A DNA stretch of 51,064 nucleotides from Saccharopolyspora elongata (lineage in GTDB: Bacteria; Actinomycetota; Actinomycetes; Mycobacteriales; Pseudonocardiaceae), in contig NZ_SMKW01000068.1 of NCBI RefSeq assembly GCF_004348985.1, positions 1-51,064 on the forward strand, written 5' to 3'. The stretch's first letter is position 1. Every line of letters starts with the position of its first letter. A model generated the notes under the pieces. That model was given only the letters and a program-made list of their open reading frames with translations. It made no database searches and was not told the DNA's origin. Shown here piece by piece: positions 17,863-26,566 of the stretch. Made by a program: the position numbers and the translations under genes.

Positions 17863-20800
17863 TTACGGGGTGCGGCGTGCGGCGAAGGCGTGGATCGTGC
17901 CGTCGTCGGTCAGGGCGTACAGCCAGTCACCACTGACCGACAGCGCCGACGCGACACCACCGCCGAGGTTGTGCTCGGCCAGCAGCTTGCCGGTGGCGCG
18001 ATCCAGGACGAGCAGGCGTCCGTCCCAGGTGCCCGCGTAAACCGCGGTTTCGGTGGCCAGTGCGTGCATGGCCGGCGAACCGGTGGGCGCGGTGGTGCAC
18101 CCGTAGCCGACGCGCCACTCGTCCTCCAGCGGGTTCTCCCCGGGCAGGTAACCGACCGGTGTCTCCCACAATGGCCTGGTGGGATCGGCAGCGCGGGTGT
18201 CGTAGGCCCGGATCACGCCGTCGATGCTCGCGACGTAAGTGATATCGCCCCACACGGCCGGGCTGGTCACCGGCGGGGGACCGGGCTCGCAGGCGCCGTT
18301 GCGCGGAGCAGCCTTCGCGTGCCAGGCCACCGCCAGGTTCGCCGCCGGGTCGTGCCCGCGCACCCCGGACTGCGTCGCCGTGACCAGCTTGGGTTCGCCC
18401 TGGGCCGGGTCGGTGAAGGCCGGCGAGGAGTGGCTGAAGATGTCGCCTTGGGTGTTCACCTCCGCCGTGCGGGTGCAGGTGCGCAGGTCCATCGCGATGA
18501 GCGATTGGCTGGATCCGGAGTGCAGGTATGCGGTGTCCGAGCCGGGCCGGCGGACCGCGGTGCTGTGGAATTCACCCCAGCCGCCTGGGGCTGCGAAACC
18601 GCCGGGGAGGCGTTGGCCGTTCCCTGCGTCGCGGCAGACCACGCCGTCCCACTCGTGGTAGACGGCCACCGAGCGGTTCTCGGCGGGCAGGTCGAACACG
18701 CTCACCGGGCCGCCCGCGCGGCCGTAGCGGCGGATGGTGTCGCCGTGCTGCTCCTCGGCGTCGATCGTTTCCCAGACGACCTTGCCGTCGTTGGCGTCCA
18801 GCGCGTAGACCCGGCCCACGCCGGTCGTCAGGTACACCCGGCCGCCGTGGACGGTCGGGAAGGACTCGGCGTCGCCGTCCACATAGGTCCGCCACAGCTC
18901 CCGCCCGGACTTCAGGTCATAGGCGAGGACCATGTTGTACGGCGAGTCGAAGGCTTGCGATGCAACGATTGCCTTGCCGTCGACGATGGCGGCACCGTTG
19001 AGGTGGAACTGCTCGCCGGTGTTGGCCGCCCAGCGCAGGTCGAGCTGGGGGCCCGGGTCGTCGGCGCTGGCGGATCGACCGCGTTCGTCGCCGCCTTGAC
19101 GAATCCAGTCCTGGCCGGTCTCGGGCTTGTTCACGTCGTCCTCGCGCACGACCTGGAACGTGGTTCGCGCCGCAGGAAAGGCCTTGCCGGTCGTGTCGGC
19201 GGCGGTCATCTCGGCGGTGTAGGTGCCGGGTTGCAGACCCTTGATGCGGTGGCTCACCCGTGTCCACGACGTTCTGGCCTCCGGGCACGGTTCTGCCGTG
19301 CCACCGGGTGCGGTGTAGCAGTTCGCGATGCCTTGCCGGCCGACCTCGGCGCCGAACCGCAGGTCGCGTTCCTCGCGGACAGTCTTGCCGCGCTCGTCGC
19401 GGATGGTCAGCGTCGCGCCGGCCGGGGTCCTGCCGTTGTCCTCGGCGTAGAGCTCGACCGGTATTTCGCGCTTGGCCGGGTGGATGCTGCCCTGCGCCGG
19501 GCTGACCAGTGCGGTGTCGTCGTCCACGTCGAACTGCCGATGCGTGCCGGTGACGTGACCGGTGTCCTCGTTGATCTTGGTGGTGGGGTCGTCGGTGATG
19601 CCGGCGAAGTCGAGGATCTTGTAATCCGGGCGGGCGCCGTCGATTCCGTAGGTGCCCTGGTTGTTGACCTCGACCGATCGCTGGAAAGCGCCGCGGCGGA
19701 ACTCGGCCTGCTGGTTGTGCCCGGCGGCGAACATCCGCACGTCGTAGCGGGCCAGCTCGTCGACGATCGGCTGCATCCCTGCTCCGGGACCCCAGCGGGT
19801 GAGCAGCGACCGGTGGGCGAAGACGAAGACCTGCTTGCCGGCGGCGTGCCGCTTGAGGTCCTCGCGAAGCCACTCCAGTTGCGGTGCCAGGCCGCTCGCG
19901 TCGTAGTTGTCCTCCAGTACGACGATGTGGCGGCCGTTGCGGTCGAAGCTGTACCACTCCGGGCCCACGTTGCGGCGCCAGTACTCAACACTGCCGCCGT
20001 AGCCCACCGAGGTGGCCGTGCCACCGAAATCGTGGTTGCCGATGACGGGGTAGAACGGGTGGCCCAACGCGCCGTCGGTCAGACCCTTGCGCAGCAGGTC
20101 GTAGCCGCCCTGCCGGCGAGGTTCCGCGGCATAGTCGGTGACCGTGAGATCACCGGTGGTGATCGTCATCGTCGCACCGTCCACTTCGGACATCGCGTTG
20201 ACCTGGCCGGTCCATCGCGGCAGCGCGGTGGTGGCTTCCTGGTCGGTGCGGTTGCCGACCTCGGTGTCGGAGACCATCAGCCACTTCTCGGTGGGGTTGG
20301 CCGCGTTCGCGTCGGGTACGAGTGCGAAATCGATGCCGGTGTGCGCGTCGGACCGCACTTCGCGGAAGAACTGCGGCACGAAGTCGGCGCGTAGCGCTGG
20401 GGTGTAGCCATTGGGGGAGACGACGTTGACGAGATCGGTCTCGCGCCGCGCCGGGTCGATGTCGATGCGGTAGGAACCGTCGGGGCCGCTCGTGGCCCAC
20501 ACCGCACCATCGGTCACCGACACACCCGGCAGCGGAGCTTCACCGGGGTCCCGCGCGCCATTTCCGTTGGCGTCGGCGAACACCGTGCCCTCAACGGGCA
20601 AGGTCGCCGGATTCGCTGGAGCCGCCGAAGCGACCGCGGGTGTCAGCGACGCGGTGGCCAGCACGCTCGCGACCGCCACGCGCAAGGGACGGCGGGTGCG
20701 CGCCGCCATGTCGCGGAGCCGTGGTCCGTACTGGCGGATCCCGACGGCAGCGAGCAGCAACCCGGCGGCGAGCAGCACGGCGAGCAGCGGGAACTGCGGC

Positions 20801-21237
20801 GGTTCGTGAGCGCCCGTCGCATCCACGACCGGCAGCTCCGGCGTCGCGTTCACGGTAGTGCCGTTGAACTGCACGACGACCTGCGACAACCCGGCTTTCT
20901 CCAGCAACGGAGCTAGATCGAGCTGCTCGACGGGACAGTTCCAGGCCAGCTCGACGACAACGCCTTCGGGGACGCCGCCGTTGTCGCCTGGCACGCCCGA
21001 ACCGGTCATGGCACAGGGGGCGGCCAGCAGGCTTTGCGCCCACCCGCCGGCGTCCGGCGCCGAGACGATGTCGCGGTGCACGATCAGCCGACCGCTGGTG
21101 GTGTCGCCGTGGCCGGCGACGATGAGTTCACCGTGTTGTGGAGAAACATGGGCACCGGCCGGTGCGGCACCCAGACCGAAGACCGCCAACAGCGACGCGA
21201 GGCAGATGCTCGCCGCTGCGCGTAGGAGTCTGTTCAC
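17863..21237 (-). CDS. Multidomain surface calcineurin-like phosphoesterase with PQQ propeller
   Basis: A 1124-residue exported protein. In order: signal peptide (cleavage near APAGAH); a HupE-like beta domain with two Cys; a membrane helix (about 150-165); a second signal-peptide-like hydrophobic stretch ending TPAVASAAPA (about 183-206); an SdrD-type segment with a Ca-binding loop DANGNGARDPGE; a calcineurin-like phosphoesterase from about 318; its C-terminal domain; and a PQQ/BamB-like propeller to the end. Metallo-phosphatase motifs are TTGDLTVTD, IGNHDFGG and VFAHRSLL. The first motif reads SDTEVG (Glu for His) and the last GHNQ rather than GHxH. Start is uncertain: GTG 21237 fits the signal peptide, but a TTG at 21288 is possible. 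Confidence 0.8.
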   Translation of the reverse strand: MNRLLRAAASICLASLLAVFGLGAAPAGAHVSPQHGELIVAGHGDTTSGRLIVHRDIVSAPDAGGWAQSLLAAPCAMTGSGVPGDNGGVPEGVVVELAWNCPVEQLDLAPLLEKAGLSQVVVQFNGTTVNATPELPVVDATGAHEPPQFPLLAVLLAAGLLLAAVGIRQYGPRLRDMAARTRRPLRVAVASVLATASLTPAVASAAPANPATLPVEGTVFADANGNGARDPGEAPLPGVSVTDGAVWATSGPDGSYRIDIDPARRETDLVNVVSPNGYTPALRADFVPQFFREVRSDAHTGIDFALVPDANAANPTEKWLMVSDTEVGNRTDQEATTALPRWTGQVNAMSEVDGATMTITTGDLTVTDYAAEPRRQGGYDLLRKGLTDGALGHPFYPVIGNHDFGGTATSVGYGGSVEYWRRNVGPEWYSFDRNGRHIVVLEDNYDASGLAPQLEWLREDLKRHAAGKQVFVFAHRSLLTRWGPGAGMQPIVDELARYDVRMFAAGHNQQAEFRRGAFQRSVEVNNQGTYGIDGARPDYKILDFAGITDDPTTKINEDTGHVTGTHRQFDVDDDTALVSPAQGSIHPAKREIPVELYAEDNGRTPAGATLTIRDERGKTVREERDLRFGAEVGRQGIANCYTAPGGTAEPCPEARTSWTRVSHRIKGLQPGTYTAEMTAADTTGKAFPAARTTFQVVREDDVNKPETGQDWIRQGGDERGRSASADDPGPQLDLRWAANTGEQFHLNGAAIVDGKAIVASQAFDSPYNMVLAYDLKSGRELWRTYVDGDAESFPTVHGGRVYLTTGVGRVYALDANDGKVVWETIDAEEQHGDTIRRYGRAGGPVSVFDLPAENRSVAVYHEWDGVVCRDAGNGQRLPGGFAAPGGWGEFHSTAVRRPGSDTAYLHSGSSQSLIAMDLRTCTRTAEVNTQGDIFSHSSPAFTDPAQGEPKLVTATQSGVRGHDPAANLAVAWHAKAAPRNGACEPGPPPVTSPAVWGDITYVASIDGVIRAYDTRAADPTRPLWETPVGYLPGENPLEDEWRVGYGCTTAPTGSPAMHALATETAVYAGTWDGRLLVLDRATGKLLAEHNLGGGVASALSVSGDWLYALTDDGTIHAFAARRTP

Positions 21238-21444
21238 AGCGCGGGACGCTATTGACGGGCGACCATCAGGGGGAATGGCTGCGGACAAGCCTTCATCCGC
21301 TGGCCACGAATACGACCAGACCTGTTATCGAATCGAGATATCACCTGTGTAACCCTGGTCCGCGGGCCGCATCTCCTGCCGTACGCGTCGTGGTTGGAAA
21401 CAGACCGCAATGGTCGAACTGACGGCTTCCTGCTGCACCATCGC

Positions 21445-22032
21445 TCATGGCCGCACGGCGGCCCCGAACCCCGTCCACCGCAGATCGGTCGGAAGGTGAC
21501 CCATGTCGTTGTACAGCAGCACTGTCGGCGCCGTGCCGTCGCGGTACTCGATCACCGTCAGCGCCGTGTTCCCGCAATTCAGACCGAGCCATCGCATGGG
21601 TGGGGCATCGAGTGCGTGCCGGACCAGCCAGGCGACCGGATAGGCATGGGTGATCAGGACCTCGTGGGTCTCGGTTTCGGCGGGGCGTGCGAACCTGTCG
21701 GCAAGGGCATCGGCGCAGCGTTCAGCCTCTGCGGCTTCCTCGGCGCCGTACCCGTCGAAGAACGCCGCCCATGCCGGCGGCGCGTTGTCCGGTACGTGCG
21801 GCACGTGATCAACAAGCTCGGCCGCTTCCCGCACGGCGGCGTTCGGCAGGTATGTGCCGACGATCTGCGCGGATCGCACCGCCCTGGGAAGGGGCGAATG
21901 CCACACCACGTCGATCGGAAGCCCAGCCAGGCGCTGCCCGACCAGTTCCGACTGCCGCTGCCCGACGTCGGTCAGTTCGCCGAACGGGTCCGCCGCTCCG
22001 TGCCGTACCAAGTACACGTGCCGAGTTGCCAT
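21445..22032 (-). CDS. Histidine phosphatase family protein
   Basis: A 195-residue member of the phosphoglycerate-mutase-like branch of histidine phosphatases. The catalytic LVRHGAADPFGELTDVGQRQ motif is near the N-terminus (RHG, phospho-acceptor His), and the second catalytic His lies in ITHAYPVAWLV. Start ATG 22032 has AAGGGGAATCGGCG upstream. It follows the PPDK-like gene by 58 bases on the same strand. Substrate unknown. Confidence 0.88.
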   Translation of the reverse strand: MATRHVYLVRHGAADPFGELTDVGQRQSELVGQRLAGLPIDVVWHSPLPRAVRSAQIVGTYLPNAAVREAAELVDHVPHVPDNAPPAWAAFFDGYGAEEAAEAERCADALADRFARPAETETHEVLITHAYPVAWLVRHALDAPPMRWLGLNCGNTALTVIEYRDGTAPTVLLYNDMGHLPTDLRWTGFGAAVRP

Positions 22033-22090
22033 CGCCGATTCCCCTTTCAGGCCTGGCTCGTGATGATCGATCCGTGCGGCTCGCTCCGCA

Positions 22091-23716
22091 TCAGCGGTGG
22101 TGCAGTGCGGCATGGGCCGCAGCGAGGCGCTCGGATTCATCGCGTTCGGAGTGGTCGCCCGAGATGTCGTCGGCCCATTCGAGCAGTCGGTGGAGGTGGT
22201 CATCGGCTGCGTTCGCGACGACGCGGGGGCTGCCGAGAGCAACCTCACCACTGGTCCCGTCGATGGTGACGAGGGTGCCGTCCCTGACGGTGCGACCGCC
22301 GACTGTTGCAGATTCGGTGCCGACGTCGACGGTGAGATCGGCGACGCCCACGACCGCGGGCTTTCCCATCGCTCGCGCGACGACCGCGGCGTGGCTGGCC
22401 GGCCCGCCACGAGCGGTGACGATTCCGGTGGCGGCAGCAAGGCCATGCATGTCGTTTGGGGAGGTCTCCGGGCGTACCAAGATGACCGGGGCGTCCCGGG
22501 CCATTCGGACTGCTCCGTCCGCCGTGGTCGCCACTTTGCCGACTGCGACACCAGGACAGGCGCCGAGCCCCCGGGCGAAGATGTCGGCCTCCTCGGATGA
22601 CGCCATGCGTGGCGTGCGGACGTGCCGGAGATGCTGCGATGAGACCCTGAGCAGCGCTTCGTGACGCCCGATGACCCGCTCGTCGACGAGTTCGGTGGCC
22701 ACGCGGACCGCAGCACCTCCGACGAACCGGCCAGGCCGGACCTGCAAGATCCAAAGCTCGCCGGCCTGGAACGTGAACTCGGCGTAGCAGGCGTCGCGGT
22801 AGTGTCCTTCGATCCGGCTCAGGGCGTCGAGCAGCTCTGTCCACACTGTCGGCGCCCGCTCGGCGAGTTCGCGCAGAGGCCGGGTCATCGATCTACCGGA
22901 GACGACGTCTTCCCCCTGGTGCTCGAACAGGACTTCGCCGAACGGGATGTTCTCGCCGGTGTTGGGATTGCGGCTGAACGCGACTCCGGTGCCGCTGTGG
23001 TCGTCGCGGTTGCCGAACACCATCGTCTGGACGATCACAGCTGTGCCGAGGTCGTGCGGGATGTCGTTCACCGCACGATAGGTCCGTGCGCGTGGTGCGT
23101 CCCAGGACGAGAACACGGCCTCGACCGCCAACTCCAACTGGCGGGTCGCGTCGTCCGGAATCGGTTGATCGCCTCGCGTTCGAACGAAGTTCTCGACTGC
23201 CTTTATCGCATCGGTGAGGCGCGCTTCCTCGTCCGCGGTTCCTCGCTCAAAAAGTCCTTTGTGGATGGTGCTCGCCCCGTCCGCGTTCGCGACCGCGGAG
23301 GCGAAGTTCGACAGGAACCGCAGCCGCGAATTCAATGCGAATGGCCGGTCGCCCGTCTCGACGGCCAGGCCCGCAGTGGCTTCGGTCGTGAGGCCGAGGT
23401 TGAGGATCGTGCTCATCATGCCGGGCATCGACACGCTGGCCCCTGAGCGAACAGACACTGCCAGCGGCCTCTGCGGTCCGCCGAAGGCGCGCTCGGTGGC
23501 GATCTCGAGGTCGGCGATGGCCGTCGCGAGCTCGTCGTCGAGTCCGTCGGGAAGACGTCCTTCCCGCAAGAAAGCGCGGCATGCCGCTGTGGTGACGACG
23601 AATCCGGCCGGCACTCGCAACCCGAGACGGTGAAGGAGGACGAGGCCACGTGCCTTGCTGCCCAGCGTCTCCGCCGGCTCCTCGACCTGGGCGGAGATCG
23701 TGCGAATCCATCTCAT
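22091..23716 (-). CDS. Short PPDK-like protein (PEP-synthase/PPDK N-terminal and mobile domains)
   Basis: A 541-residue protein similar to the first part of pyruvate, phosphate dikinase. The ATP-grasp domain contains SVRSGASVSMPGMM (88-101), GTGVAFSRNPNTGENIPFGE (about 242-261) and ILQVRPGR (about 323-330). The phosphohistidine domain has GIVTARGGPASHAAVVAR with H442. The C-terminal PEP/pyruvate-binding barrel of about 340 residues found in full PPDK (870-900 aa) is absent. Short actinobacterial PpdK-like proteins, such as the one in Mycobacterium tuberculosis, are similar. It may phosphorylate another acceptor or work with a separate barrel. ATGA-coupled to the regulator upstream. Confidence 0.85.
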   Translation of the reverse strand: MRWIRTISAQVEEPAETLGSKARGLVLLHRLGLRVPAGFVVTTAACRAFLREGRLPDGLDDELATAIADLEIATERAFGGPQRPLAVSVRSGASVSMPGMMSTILNLGLTTEATAGLAVETGDRPFALNSRLRFLSNFASAVANADGASTIHKGLFERGTADEEARLTDAIKAVENFVRTRGDQPIPDDATRQLELAVEAVFSSWDAPRARTYRAVNDIPHDLGTAVIVQTMVFGNRDDHSGTGVAFSRNPNTGENIPFGEVLFEHQGEDVVSGRSMTRPLRELAERAPTVWTELLDALSRIEGHYRDACYAEFTFQAGELWILQVRPGRFVGGAAVRVATELVDERVIGRHEALLRVSSQHLRHVRTPRMASSEEADIFARGLGACPGVAVGKVATTADGAVRMARDAPVILVRPETSPNDMHGLAAATGIVTARGGPASHAAVVARAMGKPAVVGVADLTVDVGTESATVGGRTVRDGTLVTIDGTSGEVALGSPRVVANAADDHLHRLLEWADDISGDHSERDESERLAAAHAALHHR

Positions 23717-24339
23717 CGCTGCATCCCGAGCGTGGCGAGCAGGTCTTCGTGCAGCTCTGCCCACACGGTGTGGTAAGACGCGGTGCTGTCGGTCACGTAC
23801 TCCAGCGCGCCGGAGGCGGCGCGATCGAGGGCTCCGGCGAGGCGGTCGCGGTAACGACCGAATCGGGGCAGTGCCGCGGACAGCTCAGCGCAGACGACGG
23901 CAGCGCGTCGGTCGAAATCGGCGAATCGGTCGAGGACTCGGGAGTCGTAGGCAGGGTCGCCGTGATCGTTGGCGCGCATGATGCCGTCGATGTTCCGGAG
24001 TTGCCATGCCGTGCAGAGGTCGAGCAGCTCCGGGTTGAGAACGAGGAACCGATCGAATGCCGCCCGCACGGCCCCGCGGGCATTGGCCGACTCGAGCTCG
24101 TGGGTGATTCGCTCGGCGTCTGCGGCGCGGCCGGCGTCCGTGAGCCACCAACCGGGCATGTCGCCGGACGTTCGCGTGACAAGACCGTCGGCCCCGAGAT
24201 CGATGAGCTCGGACTCGATATCGGACTCGTCGAGGCCCGTGACCGAATGGAGACGGGCGGGGCTGGTGGCGCCGACGCAGCGCAGGGCGTGCAGCACCAA
24301 CAGGTTGGTGTCCGTCCCGTGAGTTTCGGGCCAGGTCAT
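23713..24339 (-). CDS. Winged-helix-like regulator/partner of the PPDK-like protein
   Basis: A 208-residue protein. The first about 85 residues look like a winged helix (NLLVLHALRCVGATSPARLHSVTGLDESDIESELIDLGADGLV, then a WWLTDAGR wing). The rest is helical with many acidic and aromatic residues (FDRFLVLNPELLDLCTAWQLR). Proteins of this kind are commonly encoded beside short PPDK-like genes, so it may regulate or partner the phosphotransfer protein. ATG 24339 overlaps the stop of the preceding small HTH gene, and its own stop overlaps the PPDK-like start. Confidence 0.65.
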   Translation of the reverse strand: MTWPETHGTDTNLLVLHALRCVGATSPARLHSVTGLDESDIESELIDLGADGLVTRTSGDMPGWWLTDAGRAADAERITHELESANARGAVRAAFDRFLVLNPELLDLCTAWQLRNIDGIMRANDHGDPAYDSRVLDRFADFDRRAAVVCAELSAALPRFGRYRDRLAGALDRAASGALEYVTDSTASYHTVWAELHEDLLATLGMQR

Positions 24340-24728
24340 GTCGTGTCCCCTCGGTGTGCGGTTCGGTTTGCGGGAAGCGTGTCTGCGACTCGCGGCACGA
24401 ATCTTTTGTGCGCGGCTTGCTTTGACACGTCCAGGGCTGCCGCGATTTCGCTCCATGACCTTCCTTCGCGGCGCGCATTCTCAACGAAGTGCTCGACGAG
24501 TTGTCCAGCGGTGTGGTTCAGGGCTGATGCGAGTGCGGCCGCCGTGGCGACGTGCTTGATCTCGGACGCTTCCGGGTTCTGCGAAACGATTCCGGAAATC
24601 AGTTGTCCGAGGGATGCCGACGCCGGGGCGGGTGGTCGGCTGGTCGTCGCGCGACACCGGCGATCCGGACTTCGCGGCTGCGCGGAACTGGTGTGCTCCG
24701 GCTGCGTGCCGTCGATCGGCATCGTCAT
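24336..24728 (-). CDS. Small helix-turn-helix protein
   Basis: A 130-residue protein with a disordered N-terminal about 45 residues (rich in S, P, R), then a helical segment (LASALNHTAGQLVEHFVENAR) and an HTH, EGRSWSEIAAALDVSKQAAHKRF, of the type found in actinobacterial stress-linked regulators. Probably DNA-binding. It is joined by ATGA overlaps on both sides, to the ABC permease upstream and the winged-helix protein downstream, so its stoichiometry is tied to the operon. Confidence 0.7.
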   Translation of the reverse strand: MTMPIDGTQPEHTSSAQPRSPDRRCRATTSRPPAPASASLGQLISGIVSQNPEASEIKHVATAAALASALNHTAGQLVEHFVENARREGRSWSEIAAALDVSKQAAHKRFVPRVADTLPANRTAHRGDTT

Positions 24729-25522
24729 TCCGGGCGGCCGTAGGCGCGGACCGCGAGTGGGCAGAAGATGACGAACAGGATGGCCGACCACAGCAGGGTG
24801 AGGCTGATGCTTCCGGCGTCCGGTGTCCCGTTCAGCAAAGCGCGGCAGGCGTTCATCACGTGGGTGACGGGGTTGATGTCCGCCCAGGCGCGCAGCCATC
24901 CGGGCAGGGTGTCGGTCGGGGCGGCCAGGCTGCTGCCCAGTTGGAGTGGCAGGAAGGCGATGAAGCTGAACGCCAGCACGGCGTCGGCGCTCTTGACGAG
25001 GACGCCGATGAAGACCGTGAGCCAGCTGAGGCAGAACCCGAACAGGATTGCGAGTCCAGCCGCTCCCAGCGCGGCGAGGACGCTTCCCCGGACCCGAAAC
25101 CCGAGCAGTGCGCCAATGGCGAACAGGATCGCCACGGCGATCAGGTAACGGAGGATGTCGGCCATCACGGAGCCGAGCAGCGGCGCCGTGCGGCTGATCG
25201 GAAGGCTGCGGAACCGGTCGGTGACGCCGTTCTTCAAGTCGAGGTTGATGGCCGACCCGGTGGAGACCATGCCGGCCAACCCGGCACCCATGACGAGGAT
25301 TCCGGGGAACAGGTATTGCAGATATCCGGCGGTGGAACCGGCGACCGGGCGACCGAACAGGTAGAGGAACAGGATCATGAACAGTGCGGGGGTGACGACG
25401 CCGTTCATGATCGGGCCCGGGTTCCGGGTGGTCTTGACGAGGCTGCGCTTGGCGAGAACCACACTGTGCCGGAGCGTGGCGAGGCGTCGGGGCCGGGCGG
25501 TTCCGGAGAGGGTCGTGGTCAT
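24725..25522 (-). CDS. ABC-2 type transporter permease (DrrB-like)
   Basis: A 265-residue membrane subunit of an ABC exporter with six hydrophobic helices. Family features include the N-terminal amphipathic HSVVLAKRSLVKTTRNPG, the LQYLFPGILVMGAG segment and EINPVTH-like ADINPVTHVMNACRALL near the end. With the ATPase immediately upstream (4-base overlap) it forms a DrrAB-type exporter for a drug, antibiotic or lipid. Cargo unknown. Confidence 0.88.
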   Translation of the reverse strand: MTTTLSGTARPRRLATLRHSVVLAKRSLVKTTRNPGPIMNGVVTPALFMILFLYLFGRPVAGSTAGYLQYLFPGILVMGAGLAGMVSTGSAINLDLKNGVTDRFRSLPISRTAPLLGSVMADILRYLIAVAILFAIGALLGFRVRGSVLAALGAAGLAILFGFCLSWLTVFIGVLVKSADAVLAFSFIAFLPLQLGSSLAAPTDTLPGWLRAWADINPVTHVMNACRALLNGTPDAGSISLTLLWSAILFVIFCPLAVRAYGRPE

Positions 25523-26475
25523 GCAGCATCCTTGGCGTCGGTGGTGGAGGTGCCGGTCAGGGACAGGAAGACCTCGTCGAGGCTGGGAAGGCGGAACGCG
25601 AGCTCGCTGACCTCGATGCCGTGATTCCGGAGCTGGGCGGTGATCTCGAAGAACTCCGCGTCGCCTGCGACCGGCACGATGAGTTCGTGGCGGCGTGATC
25701 GGTCGGGCTCCCGCCCCGCGACTCGGGCGACGATCGCGGCGGCGGGGTCGAGGTCGTTGACATCGGCCGGTCGAAGAACGATCGTGTGCCCGCCGACCTC
25801 GCGCTTGAGATCGGCGGGTGTGCCGGACGCGATCACTCGTCCGTGGCCGATGACGGTGATGTCGTCGGCGAGGGCGTCGGCCTCTTCGAGGTACTGCGTC
25901 GTGAGCAGGACCGTGACACCGTCAAGGGCGAGCCCGCGGATCATCTGCCACAACTCCTCGCGCTTTCCGGGATCCAACCCGGTCGAGGGCTCGTCGAGGA
26001 ACATGACCTCGGGCCGCCCCACCAGGCTGGCGGCGAGGTCGAGTCGGCGTCGCATCCCGCCCGAGGAGGTGCCGACGGGCCGGTCGGCCGCATCGTCGAG
26101 GCCGAAGCGGGACAGCAACTCGTCGGCCCGCCGGCGGGCGTCATGCCCTCCGAGGTCGAGAAGCCGGCCGATCATGACCAGGTTGGACCGCCCGGACAGC
26201 TCGTCGTCGACGCTCGTGTGCTGCCCCGACAGCGCAATGCGCCGGCGGACCTGAGCCGGGTCTCGCCGAACGTCGATCCCGGCCACGCGTACCTGGCCCG
26301 CGTCGGGGCGCAGCAGGGTCGCCAGCACGCGGACGACGGTCGTCTTGCCGGCGCCGTTGGGCCCCAACAGGCCCAGCACATGCCCTTGGGGAGCCGAGAG
26401 GCTCACCCCGTCGACCGCGGTCGTCCGGCCGAATCTCTTGACCAGGCCGTCGATCTCGAATCCCTTGTCACCCAC
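25519..26475 (-). CDS. ABC transporter ATP-binding protein (DrrA-like)
   Basis: A 318-residue ATPase with Walker A GPNGAGKTT, Q-loop-region ALSGQHTSVDDELSG, the signature SSGGMRRRLDLA and Walker B VMFLDEPSTGLDP. It has the extra C-terminal DUF4162-type domain typical of DrrA drug-export ATPases. Start GTG 26475 is preferred because GGAG lies seven bases before it; the frame is open further upstream through the operator region. Divergent from the TetR gene, which likely represses it through the dyad at 26502-26520. Confidence 0.9.
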   Translation of the reverse strand: MGDKGFEIDGLVKRFGRTTAVDGVSLSAPQGHVLGLLGPNGAGKTTVVRVLATLLRPDAGQVRVAGIDVRRDPAQVRRRIALSGQHTSVDDELSGRSNLVMIGRLLDLGGHDARRRADELLSRFGLDDAADRPVGTSSGGMRRRLDLAASLVGRPEVMFLDEPSTGLDPGKREELWQMIRGLALDGVTVLLTTQYLEEADALADDITVIGHGRVIASGTPADLKREVGGHTIVLRPADVNDLDPAAAIVARVAGREPDRSRRHELIVPVAGDAEFFEITAQLRNHGIEVSELAFRLPSLDEVFLSLTGTSTTDAKDAA

Positions 26476-26501
26476 GATCAATCTCCGATGTTCGCGATTT
26501 T

Positions 26502-26520
26502 CAGATGTTCTCAACATCTG
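26502..26520. promoter_or_regulatory. Operator dyad between exporter and TetR genes
   Basis: CAGATGTT-CTC-AACATCTG is a perfect inverted repeat with 8-base arms. A third half-like GATGTTG follows at 26521-26527. It lies in the 91-base divergent intergenic region, the expected place for the TetR operator. Confidence 0.65.
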
Positions 26521-26566
26521 GATGTTGGTTGTATCATGACACGGCACAGGAGCGGAAGGGGACACG

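Noticed and set aside
17656..20394. Long plus-strand open frame (912 codons)
   Set aside because: Shadow of the phosphoesterase-propeller gene; composition (Val/Ala/Gly/Arg) with no domain signature.
23650..24771. Plus-strand frame opposite the PPDK/regulator operon
   Set aside because: Shadow; the minus-strand genes carry clear motifs and overlaps.
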